Positions 33,867 through 42,492 of a DNA stretch of 64,000 nucleotides are shown here, one piece after another. The DNA comes from Lacinutrix venerupis. GTDB taxonomy: Bacteria; Bacteroidota; Bacteroidia; Flavobacteriales; Flavobacteriaceae. The DNA lies in NCBI RefSeq assembly GCF_003663945.1, contig NZ_RCCH01000005.1:186001-250000 (forward strand), written 5' to 3'. Under the pieces are notes generated by a model. It ran no database searches. It worked only from the letters and a program-made list of their open reading frames with translations, and was not told where the DNA came from. Positions within the stretch are counted from its first letter, which is position 1; the number at the start of each line of letters is the position of its first letter. Made by a program: the position numbers and the translations under genes.

Positions 33867-34547
33867 TTAAAAAGTAATCATTGCAGAAAAAGCAAACATA
33901 GATTGATTTCCTTTAAACTTATTATTATCCTCCATATCTATATTATTGTTAGAGTTTAATGCATTAAGTGTATTTAAAAAACCATAAATATATTGTGCTT
34001 TAAATTTTATAATACTAAATCCAGCTGTTAAACCTACCACTCCATTGGCATTAAAATTAGAAATATCTTCAATTTCTTTAGCCGTTAAAGCTGTATAATT
34101 GGTTACTAAAAACTGTTCTTGTTGTTCATTTTTTAATTCTAAATCGCTATTATATTGTAGCATTGGTCCAAAATCAAAAGTTAAATAACTTCCTGCAAGT
34201 TTTGCGTGCCAAAGAAAAAGAACCTGTGCTGTAAACACTTTATATTCTAATTCTTGGGTTGTAAAATCTAAATTAGAAACTCCAGCAATGCCAAAATTAT
34301 TTTCTGATAATTGCATGCCATAACTTGCATTATACCATTTATGCGGAATTTCTACAGTTGCACTCATTCCAGCAACCCAACCGTTTCCTTTTGTAGTTTC
34401 AAAATTGTCTGTTATAATATCGAATTGTGTAATACCACCAAACAAACCAAAGCCATTTTTAATATCTATATTTCTATGTTGCGAAAAACTTTTTGTAACA
34501 AAACATAGTATAAGTGCTACTAATAAGGAAAGTTGTATTCTTTTCAT
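33867..34547 (-). CDS. Predicted outer-membrane beta-barrel protein
   Basis: 226 aa, signal peptide ending KSFSQ. The rest is a succession of alternating amphipathic strands (GFGLFGGITQFDI, WVAGMSATVEIP, SYLTFDFGPMLQY, GVVGLTAGFSIIKFKAQYIYG) ending with a terminal aromatic (FAFSAMITF), the usual mark of an outer-membrane barrel. No specific family recognised. A TATATTTG box lies on the minus strand at 34570-34577. Confidence 0.7.
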   Translation of the reverse strand: MKRIQLSLLVALILCFVTKSFSQHRNIDIKNGFGLFGGITQFDIITDNFETTKGNGWVAGMSATVEIPHKWYNASYGMQLSENNFGIAGVSNLDFTTQELEYKVFTAQVLFLWHAKLAGSYLTFDFGPMLQYNSDLELKNEQQEQFLVTNYTALTAKEIEDISNFNANGVVGLTAGFSIIKFKAQYIYGFLNTLNALNSNNNIDMEDNNKFKGNQSMFAFSAMITF

Positions 34548-34569
34548 CTTTAATTTGGGTGTTTATGAG

Positions 34570-34577
34570 CAAATATA
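34570..34577 (-). promoter_or_regulatory. -7 box of the outer-membrane barrel gene
   Basis: TATATTTG read on the minus strand, 23 bp before the ATG. Confidence 0.5.
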
Positions 34578-34609
34578 GCTTATTTTAGTATTTCATATTT
34601 ATTAATCGT

Positions 34610-34634
34610 AAAAGCTAATATTATTAGCTTTTTT
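34610..34634 (+). terminator. Hairpin in the leader of the SPFH gene
   Basis: Stem AAAAGCTAAT/ATTAGCTTTT followed by T, 18 bp before the SPFH ATG. There is no gene upstream on this strand that needs a terminator, so attenuation is possible. Confidence 0.4.
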
Positions 34635-34652
34635 AAACCACTTAAAACTGTT

Positions 34653-35588
34653 ATGGGTAAACTTATTTTAATTCCAATTTTATTTTTTGGTCTCATTATT
34701 TTAATCTCTGCATTCTTTGTTGTAAAACAACAAACAGCAGCTATTATTGAGAGATTTGGAAAATTTCATAGTATAAGACAATCTGGGTTACATTTAAAAA
34801 TTCCTATTATTGATAAAATTGCTGGACGTTTAAGTTTAAAAATTCAGCAATTAGATGTAATTATAGAAACTAAAACTAAAGATGATGTTTTTGTTCGTTT
34901 AAAAGTATCTGTACAATACCGTGTTATAAGCCAAAAGGTTTATGATGCTTTTTACAAACTAGATTACCCACACGATCAAATTACAAGTTATGTTTTTGAT
35001 GTTGTTCGTGCCGAAGTACCAAAAATGATTCTTGATGACGTATTCTTAAAGAAAGATGATATTGCCATTGCAGTAAAATCTGAACTTAACGATGCTATGC
35101 TAGATTATGGTTTTGATATTATTAAAACTTTAGTTACAGATATTGATCCAGATCAACAAGTTAAAGAAGCTATGAACCGTATTAATGCTGCAGATAGAGA
35201 AAAAACTGCTGCACAATATGAAGGTGATGCACAACGTATTTTAATTGTAGAAAAAGCAAAAGCTGAAGCTGAAAGTAAACGTTTACAAGGACAAGGTATT
35301 GCAGACCAACGTCGTGAAATCGCTAGAGGTTTAGAAGAATCTGTAGAGGTATTAAATAAAGTTGGTATTAACTCTCAAGAAGCTTCTGCTTTAATTGTAG
35401 TAACACAACATTACGATACTTTACAAGCTATTGGTGGTGAAACTAATAGTAATTTAATTTTATTACCTAACTCACCACAAGCAGGAAGTAATATGCTTAA
35501 CGATATGGTTGCTAGCTTTGCAGCAAGTAATCAAATTGGAGAGGCTATGAAAGAAGCTAAACTAAAAAAGAAACTAGATAAGCAATAG
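34653..35588 (+). CDS. SPFH/band-7 domain membrane protein (stomatin-like)
   Basis: 311 aa. One N-terminal membrane segment (ILIPILFFGLIILISAFFVV) precedes an SPFH domain (TAAIIERFGKFHSIRQSGLHLKIPIIDKI, SVQYRVIS, DIDPDQQVKEAMNRINAADREK) and a coiled-coil Ala/Glu-rich helix. This matches the stomatin/prohibitin-like proteins that scaffold membrane microdomains. No NfeD partner gene is adjacent. The gene is monocistronic and its terminator overlaps the end of the convergent small gene. Confidence 0.92.
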   Translation: MGKLILIPILFFGLIILISAFFVVKQQTAAIIERFGKFHSIRQSGLHLKIPIIDKIAGRLSLKIQQLDVIIETKTKDDVFVRLKVSVQYRVISQKVYDAFYKLDYPHDQITSYVFDVVRAEVPKMILDDVFLKKDDIAIAVKSELNDAMLDYGFDIIKTLVTDIDPDQQVKEAMNRINAADREKTAAQYEGDAQRILIVEKAKAEAESKRLQGQGIADQRREIARGLEESVEVLNKVGINSQEASALIVVTQHYDTLQAIGGETNSNLILLPNSPQAGSNMLNDMVASFAASNQIGEAMKEAKLKKKLDKQ

Positions 35589-35609
35589 CTAACTAGTTAT
35601 AAATAGTAG

Positions 35610-35637
35610 AAAACCCGAAGTTAAAGCTTCGGGTTTT
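35610..35637. terminator. Bidirectional terminator overlapping a coding end
   Basis: Stem AAAACCCGAAG/CTTCGGGTTTT. The right arm encodes the last residues of the leftward 68-aa gene (stop at 35621), so the terminator is partly inside a CDS. Confidence 0.82.
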
Positions 35638-35827
35638 CTTTTGCCTTAGCTAAAATATTTTGCAAGCTATTTAAATAATTTTCTAGTTGCTTTTTATGAA
35701 CTTCTGGATTTTCTTCTGAAGGGATTGTTTGAGGAATTTCATCCAAATGCTTATAAACCTCAGGATAATTATCTTCAATTTCTCTAGTTATATTACTAAT
35801 TTTAGTAAGAAGGTCTCTATTTTCCAT
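35621..35827 (-). CDS. Conserved-looking small hypothetical protein
   Basis: 68 aa, acidic and helical (MENRDLLTKISNITREIEDN, then NYLNSLQNILAKAKENPKL). No family recognised beyond similarity to short Flavobacterial hypotheticals. The codon use fits the neighbourhood, and its reading frame runs cleanly into a terminator. No membrane segment or signal peptide. Function unknown. Confidence 0.6.
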   Translation of the reverse strand: MENRDLLTKISNITREIEDNYPEVYKHLDEIPQTIPSEENPEVHKKQLENYLNSLQNILAKAKENPKL

Positions 35828-35889
35828 AATGTTTTGATTTACTCTAAAATTATAAAAACAATTACTTAACTAGAAATTTTTAAAGTTAA

Positions 35890-37053
35890 TTAATACTTAA
35901 AAGGATGTCTTTCTTTCCACTTTATTGTTGGATTTAAATACTTAACAATAAGCTTAAGCATTGAATTTGCTACAAAGTTTGTATGTTTCATATAAATATA
36001 CATAGGCTTTGGTTTTGCACCAATAGAGCTTTTTATTTCCATTGCAGTTCTTGCATAAACAATTTTTTTAAAATTATTTTTAATGCCAAATTGTGCCATA
36101 TCAAAAAGCATGTTTAAGTATAATTGGTTTTTATGTTGGTATTTATGATTATAGCCTAAAAAATAGGTTTCTAATGTTGAGTTATTTAAAATTAAAGTAT
36201 AAAAACCAACAAGTTCTTCTTCTAAAAAATAACCAAACACTTTAAAATTATCTTTTAGTTCTCTTTTTAAAATTTTAAAATGATTTTGCTTTAATATAAA
36301 AGTATTTACACGCGCATTGTCTGATACATTTTTATATAATTGATACATTTTAGATTCTAACATGTTTAACTCTTTAAAAGTTAATTCTTGCTTAGTAATT
36401 TGTGCTCCCTTTTTTTTGGCCGATTTAAAACGATCTCTATACTTTTTTGTAAAGGCCGATGTATAGTTTTCTAATGTATTCCACGATTCTGGTATATTAA
36501 AAATCATATTGGGTTGTACTTGAACTTTGTAAAGTTTTTGGGTATTAAAAAAGTCCTGATTATTATGGATTACATCGTTTTTAAAATAATCTTTAAAAGC
36601 TATTAGTCTAATTTTTTTATTCTGTTCTTGTTTTAAATTAGTTTTAATTTCATTAATAACTAAAGATAATTGCTCTAAATACTCTTTATAACTAATCTCT
36701 TTTATATTAAAATATAAACCGTGTTGTCCTGTGTGCATTATATTACCAATAACCAACGTATTACCTCTAACTATTTTAGATATTAACTGTTTTGTTTTTT
36801 GAGTTAAATACTTATCCTTATTATTTCTAAAAATATCTTTAAGATACATTTCTACTCGCTGTATTATAGCTATTCCAACAAGCTCTTTAGCTTTAAAAAA
36901 AGCTATGTAATGTAAAGTAATATTTTTAGGAGAAGATTGCTCTAATGCGATTAAAAATGGTGTTTTTAAAAAAACATCATTATTAGGTAAAGCATTCCAG
37001 GAGTCTGGAAGTTGAGAAACTTTATTATATATTTTAACTTGTAGTTTATTCAT
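35890..37053 (-). CDS. GNAT/FemAB-like acyltransferase domain protein
   Basis: 387 aa. Two GNAT-like halves are suggested: an N-terminal SWNALPNNDVFLKTPFLIALEQSSPKN segment and a C-terminal acetyltransferase fold (FKVFGYFLEEELVGFYTLILNNSTLETYFLGYNHKYQ). The central basic helix TKKYRDRFKSAKKKGAQI resembles proteins of the peptidoglycan/FemAB-like (BioF2-like) acetyltransferase group. The substrate is unknown. It is a single leftward gene followed by a non-coding 58-bp gap with the DUF1761 gene's terminator on its upstream side. Confidence 0.72.
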   Translation of the reverse strand: MNKLQVKIYNKVSQLPDSWNALPNNDVFLKTPFLIALEQSSPKNITLHYIAFFKAKELVGIAIIQRVEMYLKDIFRNNKDKYLTQKTKQLISKIVRGNTLVIGNIMHTGQHGLYFNIKEISYKEYLEQLSLVINEIKTNLKQEQNKKIRLIAFKDYFKNDVIHNNQDFFNTQKLYKVQVQPNMIFNIPESWNTLENYTSAFTKKYRDRFKSAKKKGAQITKQELTFKELNMLESKMYQLYKNVSDNARVNTFILKQNHFKILKRELKDNFKVFGYFLEEELVGFYTLILNNSTLETYFLGYNHKYQHKNQLYLNMLFDMAQFGIKNNFKKIVYARTAMEIKSSIGAKPKPMYIYMKHTNFVANSMLKLIVKYLNPTIKWKERHPFKY

Positions 37054-37059
37054 AAAAAA

Positions 37060-37079
37060 ACTGATGGCAACCCATCAGT
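37060..37079 (-). terminator. Terminator after DUF1761 gene
   Basis: Stem ACTGATGG/CCATCAGT with a 4-nt loop, followed on the minus strand by seven T. Confidence 0.8.
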
Positions 37080-37110
37080 CTTAAATTTATTTTTTTATAA
37101 AATTACATTA

Positions 37111-37590
37111 TTAAATCCAACCACAAACAATTGCTCCCATAACAGCTAAAGAAACAATCCAATATCCAGAATTAATAAAAATATATTTCCAACTTTTTCG
37201 CTCAAACATACCGTTAATTGCTATTACAGGAAAAAACAAGAAAACACCTGCTAAAATACCGTGTAAAGCACCATGTTTAAAAGTTCTAAATTCATTTTTA
37301 TACTCTTCCATAAAAGCTTTATAATTTGCTGTTTCGCCAAGTTCACCTTGTGCTAAACTATAAGCTCCCATTTGGTGTGTGGTTAATTGTTGTAAAAAAA
37401 AAGCTAAAACAAATGATAGTAATAAAGTAAGTACAAAAATAACAGCCATATTACCACTTTTCATTTTATCTGGTGTCATTTCTGCTTCTCGCATCCATGA
37501 ATTTCCAAAAGTTTTTGGATTATACCATAAAAAACCTATTAGAATAGGTGCAATTGCAGCAACTAAAATTGCTAAAAAATTAAATTCCAT
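37111..37590 (-). CDS. DUF1761 family membrane protein
   Basis: 159 aa with four predicted membrane segments (about residues 6-23, 49-68, 103-123 and 137-157). The opening LAILVAAIAPILIGFLWYNPKTFGNSWMREAEMTP is typical of DUF1761, with the conserved WY-P and Trp-Met pieces. Function unknown in the family. It stands alone between terminators. Confidence 0.82.
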   Translation of the reverse strand: MEFNFLAILVAAIAPILIGFLWYNPKTFGNSWMREAEMTPDKMKSGNMAVIFVLTLLLSFVLAFFLQQLTTHQMGAYSLAQGELGETANYKAFMEEYKNEFRTFKHGALHGILAGVFLFFPVIAINGMFERKSWKYIFINSGYWIVSLAVMGAIVCGWI

Positions 37591-37626
37591 AATTATTTTG
37601 TGTTAGGTTAGTTGTTTTAAAGATAC

Positions 37627-37661
37627 AAAAAAGCCTCTAAATTAATATTTAAAGGCTTTTT
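37627..37661. terminator. Terminator after glnS
   Basis: Stem AAAAAGCCT/AGGCTTTTT with AT-rich inner pairing, 18 bp past the glnS stop on the minus strand. Confidence 0.75.
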
Positions 37662-37678
37662 ATATATGTTATTTAAAT

Positions 37679-39685
37679 TTAGGCTAATGCTTTAGCTTCT
37701 GTTACTAATAATTCGTTTTTATCGGCTAATGCTTTAGAAATAAACTCGTTTATTGCTTCATTTTTTTCTAATCCATTTTCTAATAATACGCCTAAACTAA
37801 TCATAGTAATTATACGTGTTCCAGCCTTTTTTACTGCTGTTCCAAAGAGTGGTTCTATATCTTGATAACTAATATTTTTAGCTAGTTCTTGGATTTCTAA
37901 TTTAGCTTTTTCACGTTGCTCATCCTTCATTCTATCGTACTTTTTACCGTAAGATTTAATTTGATCTATTGCTGGACGCTTATTTTGTTGTGATTGTTTT
38001 TGTTGGTTATTATTATTTGTTTTAGGTTTTACTTTCGCCCAAGAATCTCTTAAACCAACTGTTTTATTAAACACTAATTTTTTTGCAGTAGAATCTTTAT
38101 CCACATTAAAATAACCTAAGCGTTGAAATTGAAACTGCTCACCTATTTTTGCTTCTACTAAGCTTGGTTCTACAAAAGCTTCAATTACATTTAAAGAATT
38201 AGGATTAATAAATTCCATAAAATCTTTATCTGCATGGCTATCTGGAGCTTCGTCTGTAAATAATCTATCATATTCACGAACTTCTGCTTTTATAGCGTGT
38301 TTTATAGATACCCAATGTAAGGTACCTTTTACACGTTTTTCGGTATCGGTAGAATATGTACAGCGTATTTCTGTAATTTCTCCATTATTATCTTTTACAA
38401 CACTTTCTGCTTTAATAATGTAGGCATTTTTTAACCTTACTTCACCACCTAATTTTAATCTAAAAAATTTGCTACTTGCTTCCTCTTTAAAATCTTCTTT
38501 TTCAATGTATAATTCTCGAGAAAATGGTACTTTTCTAAAACCAGCACTATCGTCTTCTTGATTATTTTCTGCCTCTAGCCATTCTTCTTTATCTTCTGGA
38601 TAATTAGTAATCACTAGTTTTACTGGATTTAAAACAGCCATTACTCTATCGGCTTTTTTATTTAAATCTTCACGAATACAAAATTCTAAAAGAGATACAT
38701 CTATTATATTTTCTCGCTTGGCAACACCAACAGTTTCTACAAATTTTCTAATAGATTGTGGTGTATAACCACGACGGCGTAAACCAGAAATAGTAGGCAT
38801 TCTTGGGTCGTCCCAACCAGAAACTATACCATCTTCAACCAATTTAAGTAACTTTCGTTTACTCATTATGGTATAACTTAAATTTAAACGTGCAAATTCA
38901 CGTTGTTTAGGAAGCATTGGATACTTGTTCTTTGCAAAATTATATACTTGTTCCTTAAACCAATCGTAAAGTTCTCTATGCGGCTTAAATTCGAGCGAAC
39001 ATAAAGAGTGAGAAATTTGCTCTATATAATCGCTTTCTCCATGTGTCCAATCGTACATTGGATATATACACCAATCGCTACCTGTACGATGGTGGTCTTT
39101 TTTTAAAACACGGTACATAATAGGATCTCGCATTAACATATTTACGTGTTGCATGTCTATTTTAGCACGTAAAATATGTTCGCCTTCATTACATTCTCCT
39201 GCTTTCATTTTAGAAAAAAGAGCTAAGTTTTCTTCAACCGTTCTATTTCTATAAGGTCCATCTACACCAGGTTGTGTAGGTGTTCCTTTTTGCTCTGCCA
39301 TAGCTTCGCTTGATTGAGAATCTACATAGGCTTTTCCTTCTTTAATTAGTAGTATTGCCCAATCGTAAAGTTCTTGAAAATAATCTGAAGAGTAGCGCTC
39401 TTCTGCCCATTTGTATCCTAACCAAGATACATCTTCTTTAATAGCATCTACATATTCCTGTTCTTCTTTTGCAGGATTTGTATCGTCGAAACGTAAATTT
39501 ACTGGTGCATTATATTTTTCACCTAGTCCAAAACTTATTCCTATAGCTTTAGTATGGCCAATATGCAAATAACCATTTGGTTCTGGTGGAAAACGAAAAC
39601 GTAATTTATCTTTAGATAATCCGTTGGTTAAATCTTCTTCAATAATGTGCTCTAAAAAATTGAGCGATTTGGTTTCTGTAGACAT
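37679..39685 (-). CDS. glnS: Glutaminyl-tRNA synthetase with C-terminal extension
   Basis: 668 aa enzyme charging tRNA-Gln directly. HIGH motif GYLHIGHTKAIG, FRFPPEPNG opening, DDTNP motif and the KMSKS-like MSKRKLLKLV are all present. The first ~555 residues cover the usual GlnRS. After a Gln/Asn-rich linker (PKTNNNNQQKQSQQNKRP) an additional ~95-residue helical domain follows (DQIKSYGKKYDRMKD to the end). Such a tail recalls the YqeY-like appended domain known in some GlnRS enzymes, but identity here is only inferred. With gltX nearby, the organism makes Gln-tRNA without transamidation. Confidence 0.95.
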   Translation of the reverse strand: MSTETKSLNFLEHIIEEDLTNGLSKDKLRFRFPPEPNGYLHIGHTKAIGISFGLGEKYNAPVNLRFDDTNPAKEEQEYVDAIKEDVSWLGYKWAEERYSSDYFQELYDWAILLIKEGKAYVDSQSSEAMAEQKGTPTQPGVDGPYRNRTVEENLALFSKMKAGECNEGEHILRAKIDMQHVNMLMRDPIMYRVLKKDHHRTGSDWCIYPMYDWTHGESDYIEQISHSLCSLEFKPHRELYDWFKEQVYNFAKNKYPMLPKQREFARLNLSYTIMSKRKLLKLVEDGIVSGWDDPRMPTISGLRRRGYTPQSIRKFVETVGVAKRENIIDVSLLEFCIREDLNKKADRVMAVLNPVKLVITNYPEDKEEWLEAENNQEDDSAGFRKVPFSRELYIEKEDFKEEASSKFFRLKLGGEVRLKNAYIIKAESVVKDNNGEITEIRCTYSTDTEKRVKGTLHWVSIKHAIKAEVREYDRLFTDEAPDSHADKDFMEFINPNSLNVIEAFVEPSLVEAKIGEQFQFQRLGYFNVDKDSTAKKLVFNKTVGLRDSWAKVKPKTNNNNQQKQSQQNKRPAIDQIKSYGKKYDRMKDEQREKAKLEIQELAKNISYQDIEPLFGTAVKKAGTRIITMISLGVLLENGLEKNEAINEFISKALADKNELLVTEAKALA

Positions 39686-39810
39686 AAATATAACTATTGA
39701 TTAATGCTATTAAATCAATTTTAATAAGCTGTAAAATTAATGAAATTACGTAACAAAATATATATTTATAATACTTATACTTTGAATTGTTTATGTAAAA
39801 TTTTAAAATT

Positions 39811-40011
39811 ATGAATTACGAATGCCCAAAATGCCATAATACTTCATGCGATATAGACCAAATGCAAGCTACTGGAGGACTATTTTCAAAGCTTTTTAAC
39901 ATTCAAAATAAGAGATTTACAACTGTAACATGTAAAAAGTGTACATATACAGAGTTTTTTAAGTCTAAAACTAGTACAATTAGTAATATCTTTGACTTTT
40001 TTACTAATTAA
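39811..40011 (+). CDS. Small zinc-ribbon protein
   Basis: 66 aa with two CxxC knuckles (YECPKCHN at residues 4-7 and TCKKCTY near 46-49), forming a predicted zinc ribbon, and a central hydrophobic GGLFSKLFNIQNKRF segment. It resembles the nucleic-acid-binding zinc-ribbon family of small proteins. It ends 9 bp before folB on the same strand, so the two are probably cotranscribed; a functional link is not evident. Confidence 0.75.
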   Translation: MNYECPKCHNTSCDIDQMQATGGLFSKLFNIQNKRFTTVTCKKCTYTEFFKSKTSTISNIFDFFTN

Positions 40012-40020
40012 AATAATTTA

Positions 40021-40383
40021 ATGGGAATAATTAAAGTTGAAAATATCCGCGTTTATGCATATCATGGTTGTTTAAAAGAAGAAACTGCTATTGGAAGTGA
40101 TTATCGTGTAGATTTAAAGGTAAAAGCCGATTTACAAAAAAGTGCTAACTCTGATGCACTTAGTGATACTGTAGATTATGTTTTTTTAAACAAAGTTGTT
40201 ATTGAAGAAATGGCAACTCCAAGTGCACTTTTAGAGCATGTTGCTAAACGTATTTTAGACCGTATATTTACTGAAGATAAGTTAGTTACCGTTGCTACAG
40301 TTGCTGTAAGTAAAATAAATCCGCCTATAGGAGGAGATGTTGAAATGGTAACTATAGAATTAACTGAAAAAAGAAAAAGTTAA
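40021..40383 (+). CDS. folB: Dihydroneopterin aldolase
   Basis: 120-aa folate biosynthesis enzyme converting 7,8-dihydroneopterin to 6-hydroxymethyl-dihydropterin and glycolaldehyde. Diagnostic parts are RVYAYHGCLKEETAIGSDYRVDL near the start, the DTVDYVFLNKVV segment, LLEHVAKRILDRIF with the conserved Glu, and the C-terminal KINPPIGGDVEMVTIEL. Length is normal. It follows the zinc-ribbon gene by 9 bp and precedes tRNA-Cys. Confidence 0.95.
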   Translation: MGIIKVENIRVYAYHGCLKEETAIGSDYRVDLKVKADLQKSANSDALSDTVDYVFLNKVVIEEMATPSALLEHVAKRILDRIFTEDKLVTVATVAVSKINPPIGGDVEMVTIELTEKRKS

Positions 40384-40412
40384 ACTATGTAGTGTTAAAA
40401 GGTAATTATTTT

Positions 40413-40420
40413 TATATTTG
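40413..40420 (+). promoter_or_regulatory. -7 box of tRNA-Cys
   Basis: TATATTTG, perfect TAnnTTTG, 12 bp before the mature tRNA 5' end. Confidence 0.6.
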
Positions 40421-40432
40421 CCTTCCAATTAA

Positions 40433-40503
40433 GGTGTCGTGGCCGAGTGGCTAGGCAGTGGTCTGCAACACCATCTACAGCGGTTCGAATCCGCTCGACA
40501 CCT
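40433..40503 (+). tRNA. tRNA-Cys (GCA)
   Basis: 71-nt cloverleaf: acceptor GGTGTCG/CGACACC, D arm with AGTGGCTAGGC, anticodon stem GTGGT/ACCAT (one G-T pair) with loop CTGCAAC giving anticodon GCA, and T arm AGCGG-TTCGAAT-CCGCT. The discriminator base is T and CCA is not encoded. An intrinsic terminator follows immediately. Confidence 0.96.
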
Positions 40504-40505
40504 CT

Positions 40506-40539
40506 AAAAAAGCGTTACTTTTTAAGTAACGCTTTTTTT
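40506..40539. terminator. Terminator after tRNA-Cys
   Basis: Stem AAGCGTTACTT/AAGTAACGCTT with a 3-nt loop and T run. Confidence 0.88.
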
Positions 40540-40574
40540 ATTTTAAAATTTTTATAGTAATTAATAAGGGCTTT

Positions 40575-41255
40575 TTAATGAGTTTTCTCTTCTATTTGCT
40601 CAAATATTTCTTGAGGATTTAAACTATCTTTTGGTAAGAAACCTTTAATTATAAGTACAATTCCACAGATTACTAAAATTAAACCTAATAAACGTTTAAC
40701 TTTTATAATAGCATTAGGTGTTAATTTATTTTTAAGTTGTTTTGCTAATAGTATTTTAAAAATATCTGTTACAAAGTAAGCTCCAATCATAGCACCAAAA
40801 AATACTACAAATCTATTTGCATTATTTTCTAAACTTGGACCAACTACAATTATTACTCCTAACCAAAATACTAAAACACCAATGTTTATAAAGTTTAAAA
40901 AGAAACCTTTTATAAATAATCTAAAATAATCGGTTTTAGGTATTACTATTTTCATAGTTTCTATAGCTTCTTTTTTAGGTTTTTTAAAAAAGATAATAAA
41001 GCCATAAATTGCTAAAATAGTACCGCCAAATACATAAAGTCCTGGTTGATTACTTAAGTTTTCTAAGAGTTGAAAACTTGAAAAATATGCAATAGCAATA
41101 AATAAAATATCTGCTACAATTACACCTAAATCGAAAGCTAGAGCAGCACGAAATCCTTTTATTACACTAGTTTCTAATAATACAAAGAATACAGGACCAA
41201 TCATAAAAGCTAGAAAAAAGCCTAATGGTATTGCCGCCTGAATATCTTCAATCAT
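40575..41255 (-). CDS. LysE-family amino acid exporter
   Basis: 226-aa membrane transporter with about six hydrophobic helices. The opening AIPLGFFLAFMIGPVFFVLLETSVIKGFRAALAFDLGVIVAD is the LysE/RhtB signature (GPxxxxxxxxSxxxGxRxxxxxxxGxxxxD). It ends in a charged cytoplasmic tail. The substrate, probably an amino acid or derivative, cannot be deduced. Single gene convergent with the tRNA. Confidence 0.9.
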   Translation of the reverse strand: MIEDIQAAIPLGFFLAFMIGPVFFVLLETSVIKGFRAALAFDLGVIVADILFIAIAYFSSFQLLENLSNQPGLYVFGGTILAIYGFIIFFKKPKKEAIETMKIVIPKTDYFRLFIKGFFLNFINIGVLVFWLGVIIVVGPSLENNANRFVVFFGAMIGAYFVTDIFKILLAKQLKNKLTPNAIIKVKRLLGLILVICGIVLIIKGFLPKDSLNPQEIFEQIEEKTH

Positions 41256-41347
41256 ATAAAAAGTAAATGTTTATTACAAAGTAAAGAAATTAAGTGGTTA
41301 AAGTAAAGTATTTACTATTTTTAGTTAAATGATTTAAAATAAAAAAA

Positions 41348-41369
41348 GCTTCAGATTACTCTGAAGCTC
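41348..41369 (-). terminator. Terminator after head-GIN gene
   Basis: Stem AGCTTCAGA/TCTGAAGCT followed by seven T on the minus strand. Confidence 0.82.
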
Positions 41370-41392
41370 TTTAATTAAATATCGGGTAAATT

Positions 41393-42067
41393 TTATTTTT
41401 TAATTTCTATTTTACCTCCAAACGTGTGTTTTTTAGTTACATTATTTGGATTTCCATAAATGTAAATATCACCACCTGCTGTTACTCTTGCATCTACTGT
41501 TTCGCTTGCATTAACATCTGCCTCTCCACCTGCTTTAATTTTAACTATTGTGTTTTCTGTTTCAAACTCACGACCTTCATAAATGCCTCCAGTATTTAAT
41601 ACTATTTCTTGAGATTGAGCTTTACCTTTTGTTGCAATTATACCACCAGAAACAGATCTTACTTCAAGATTTTTTACATCTAATCCTATTTTTAATACTG
41701 CTCCTTCTTGTGCACGAAGTTCTATTTTGTCTTGTACTATTAACTCGTTTCCAACAATTTTAGTACCTTCATTTCCATCTATTACCTCTAAATTTGTATA
41801 ATGTACAGCTACAAAAGTTTTAGTTCCATCAAAAATACGATCAAATTTCATGCGTACTTTTAATATTCCATTTTTAGAAATAATTTCTACATCATCTGCA
41901 TCTTGTCCAGAAATTATAACTTTGTTTTCATTAGCTTTTACTAAGCTTATATGTATTAAATCGAAGACTTTAACTGTATTAAAATCTTGTACTTTCATCT
42001 CTTTTGGATTTTGTCCAAATATTGCAATAGACATAAAAAGAAGCACTACTGTTGTAATATATTTCAT
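41393..42067 (-). CDS. Head GIN domain (DUF2807) secreted protein
   Basis: 224 aa with a signal peptide ending IFGQ. The rest is a repeated beta-helix-like fold (VKVFDLIHISLVKANENKVIISGQ, then NLEVRSVSGGIIATKGKA and VDARVTAGGDIYIYGNP) that matches DUF2807, the putative auto-transporter adhesin head GIN domain. It is common in Bacteroidota; function is unclear. It lies 60 bp after the YbjQ gene on the same strand. Confidence 0.88.
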   Translation of the reverse strand: MKYITTVVLLFMSIAIFGQNPKEMKVQDFNTVKVFDLIHISLVKANENKVIISGQDADDVEIISKNGILKVRMKFDRIFDGTKTFVAVHYTNLEVIDGNEGTKIVGNELIVQDKIELRAQEGAVLKIGLDVKNLEVRSVSGGIIATKGKAQSQEIVLNTGGIYEGREFETENTIVKIKAGGEADVNASETVDARVTAGGDIYIYGNPNNVTKKHTFGGKIEIKK

Positions 42068-42127
42068 AATAAAGTATTGTTTCTTTTAAAGAGTATTAAA
42101 AGTTAAAAGTGTTACAGTATTACAAAA

Positions 42128-42430
42128 TTATTTTTCTGTAGCTACGTTTACAGCTGTTCCAGTAACTGATACAAAAAAATAAGAACCATTAACGGTTTCA
42201 AAATCTACATTTATTCCAACAACTGCATTTGCATTTAAATTTCTAGCATTGTTTTGTAATTTTTGAAAAGCTACTTCTTTAGCTTCGTTAATTACATTAT
42301 CCATAATAGCTTTATTCTTGCCTGAATTAAAAGAAAAATTTGTTTTTGTTTCGTAAGAGTTTCCTGTTACAATTCCTTTATATTCTATAATTCTAAAACC
42401 TTCAATTGAATTTGTTGTAGTTAAAACCAT
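42128..42430 (-). CDS. YbjQ/heavy-metal-binding-domain family protein
   Basis: 100 aa matching the YbjQ family: MVLTTTNSIEGFRIIEYKGIVTG at the start, a central AKEVAFQKLQNNARNLNANAVVGINVDFE and a C-terminal VSVTGTAVNV. These pentameric beta-alpha proteins are of unclear function. It lies between rnr and the head-GIN gene in one direction, spaced 60-62 bp from each. Confidence 0.9.
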   Translation of the reverse strand: MVLTTTNSIEGFRIIEYKGIVTGNSYETKTNFSFNSGKNKAIMDNVINEAKEVAFQKLQNNARNLNANAVVGINVDFETVNGSYFFVSVTGTAVNVATEK

Positions 42431-42492
42431 AATTATTTTTTTTATTAGTTGTTACTTTATAAAAAATGTTACAAAATTTAAGTTTATACAAT

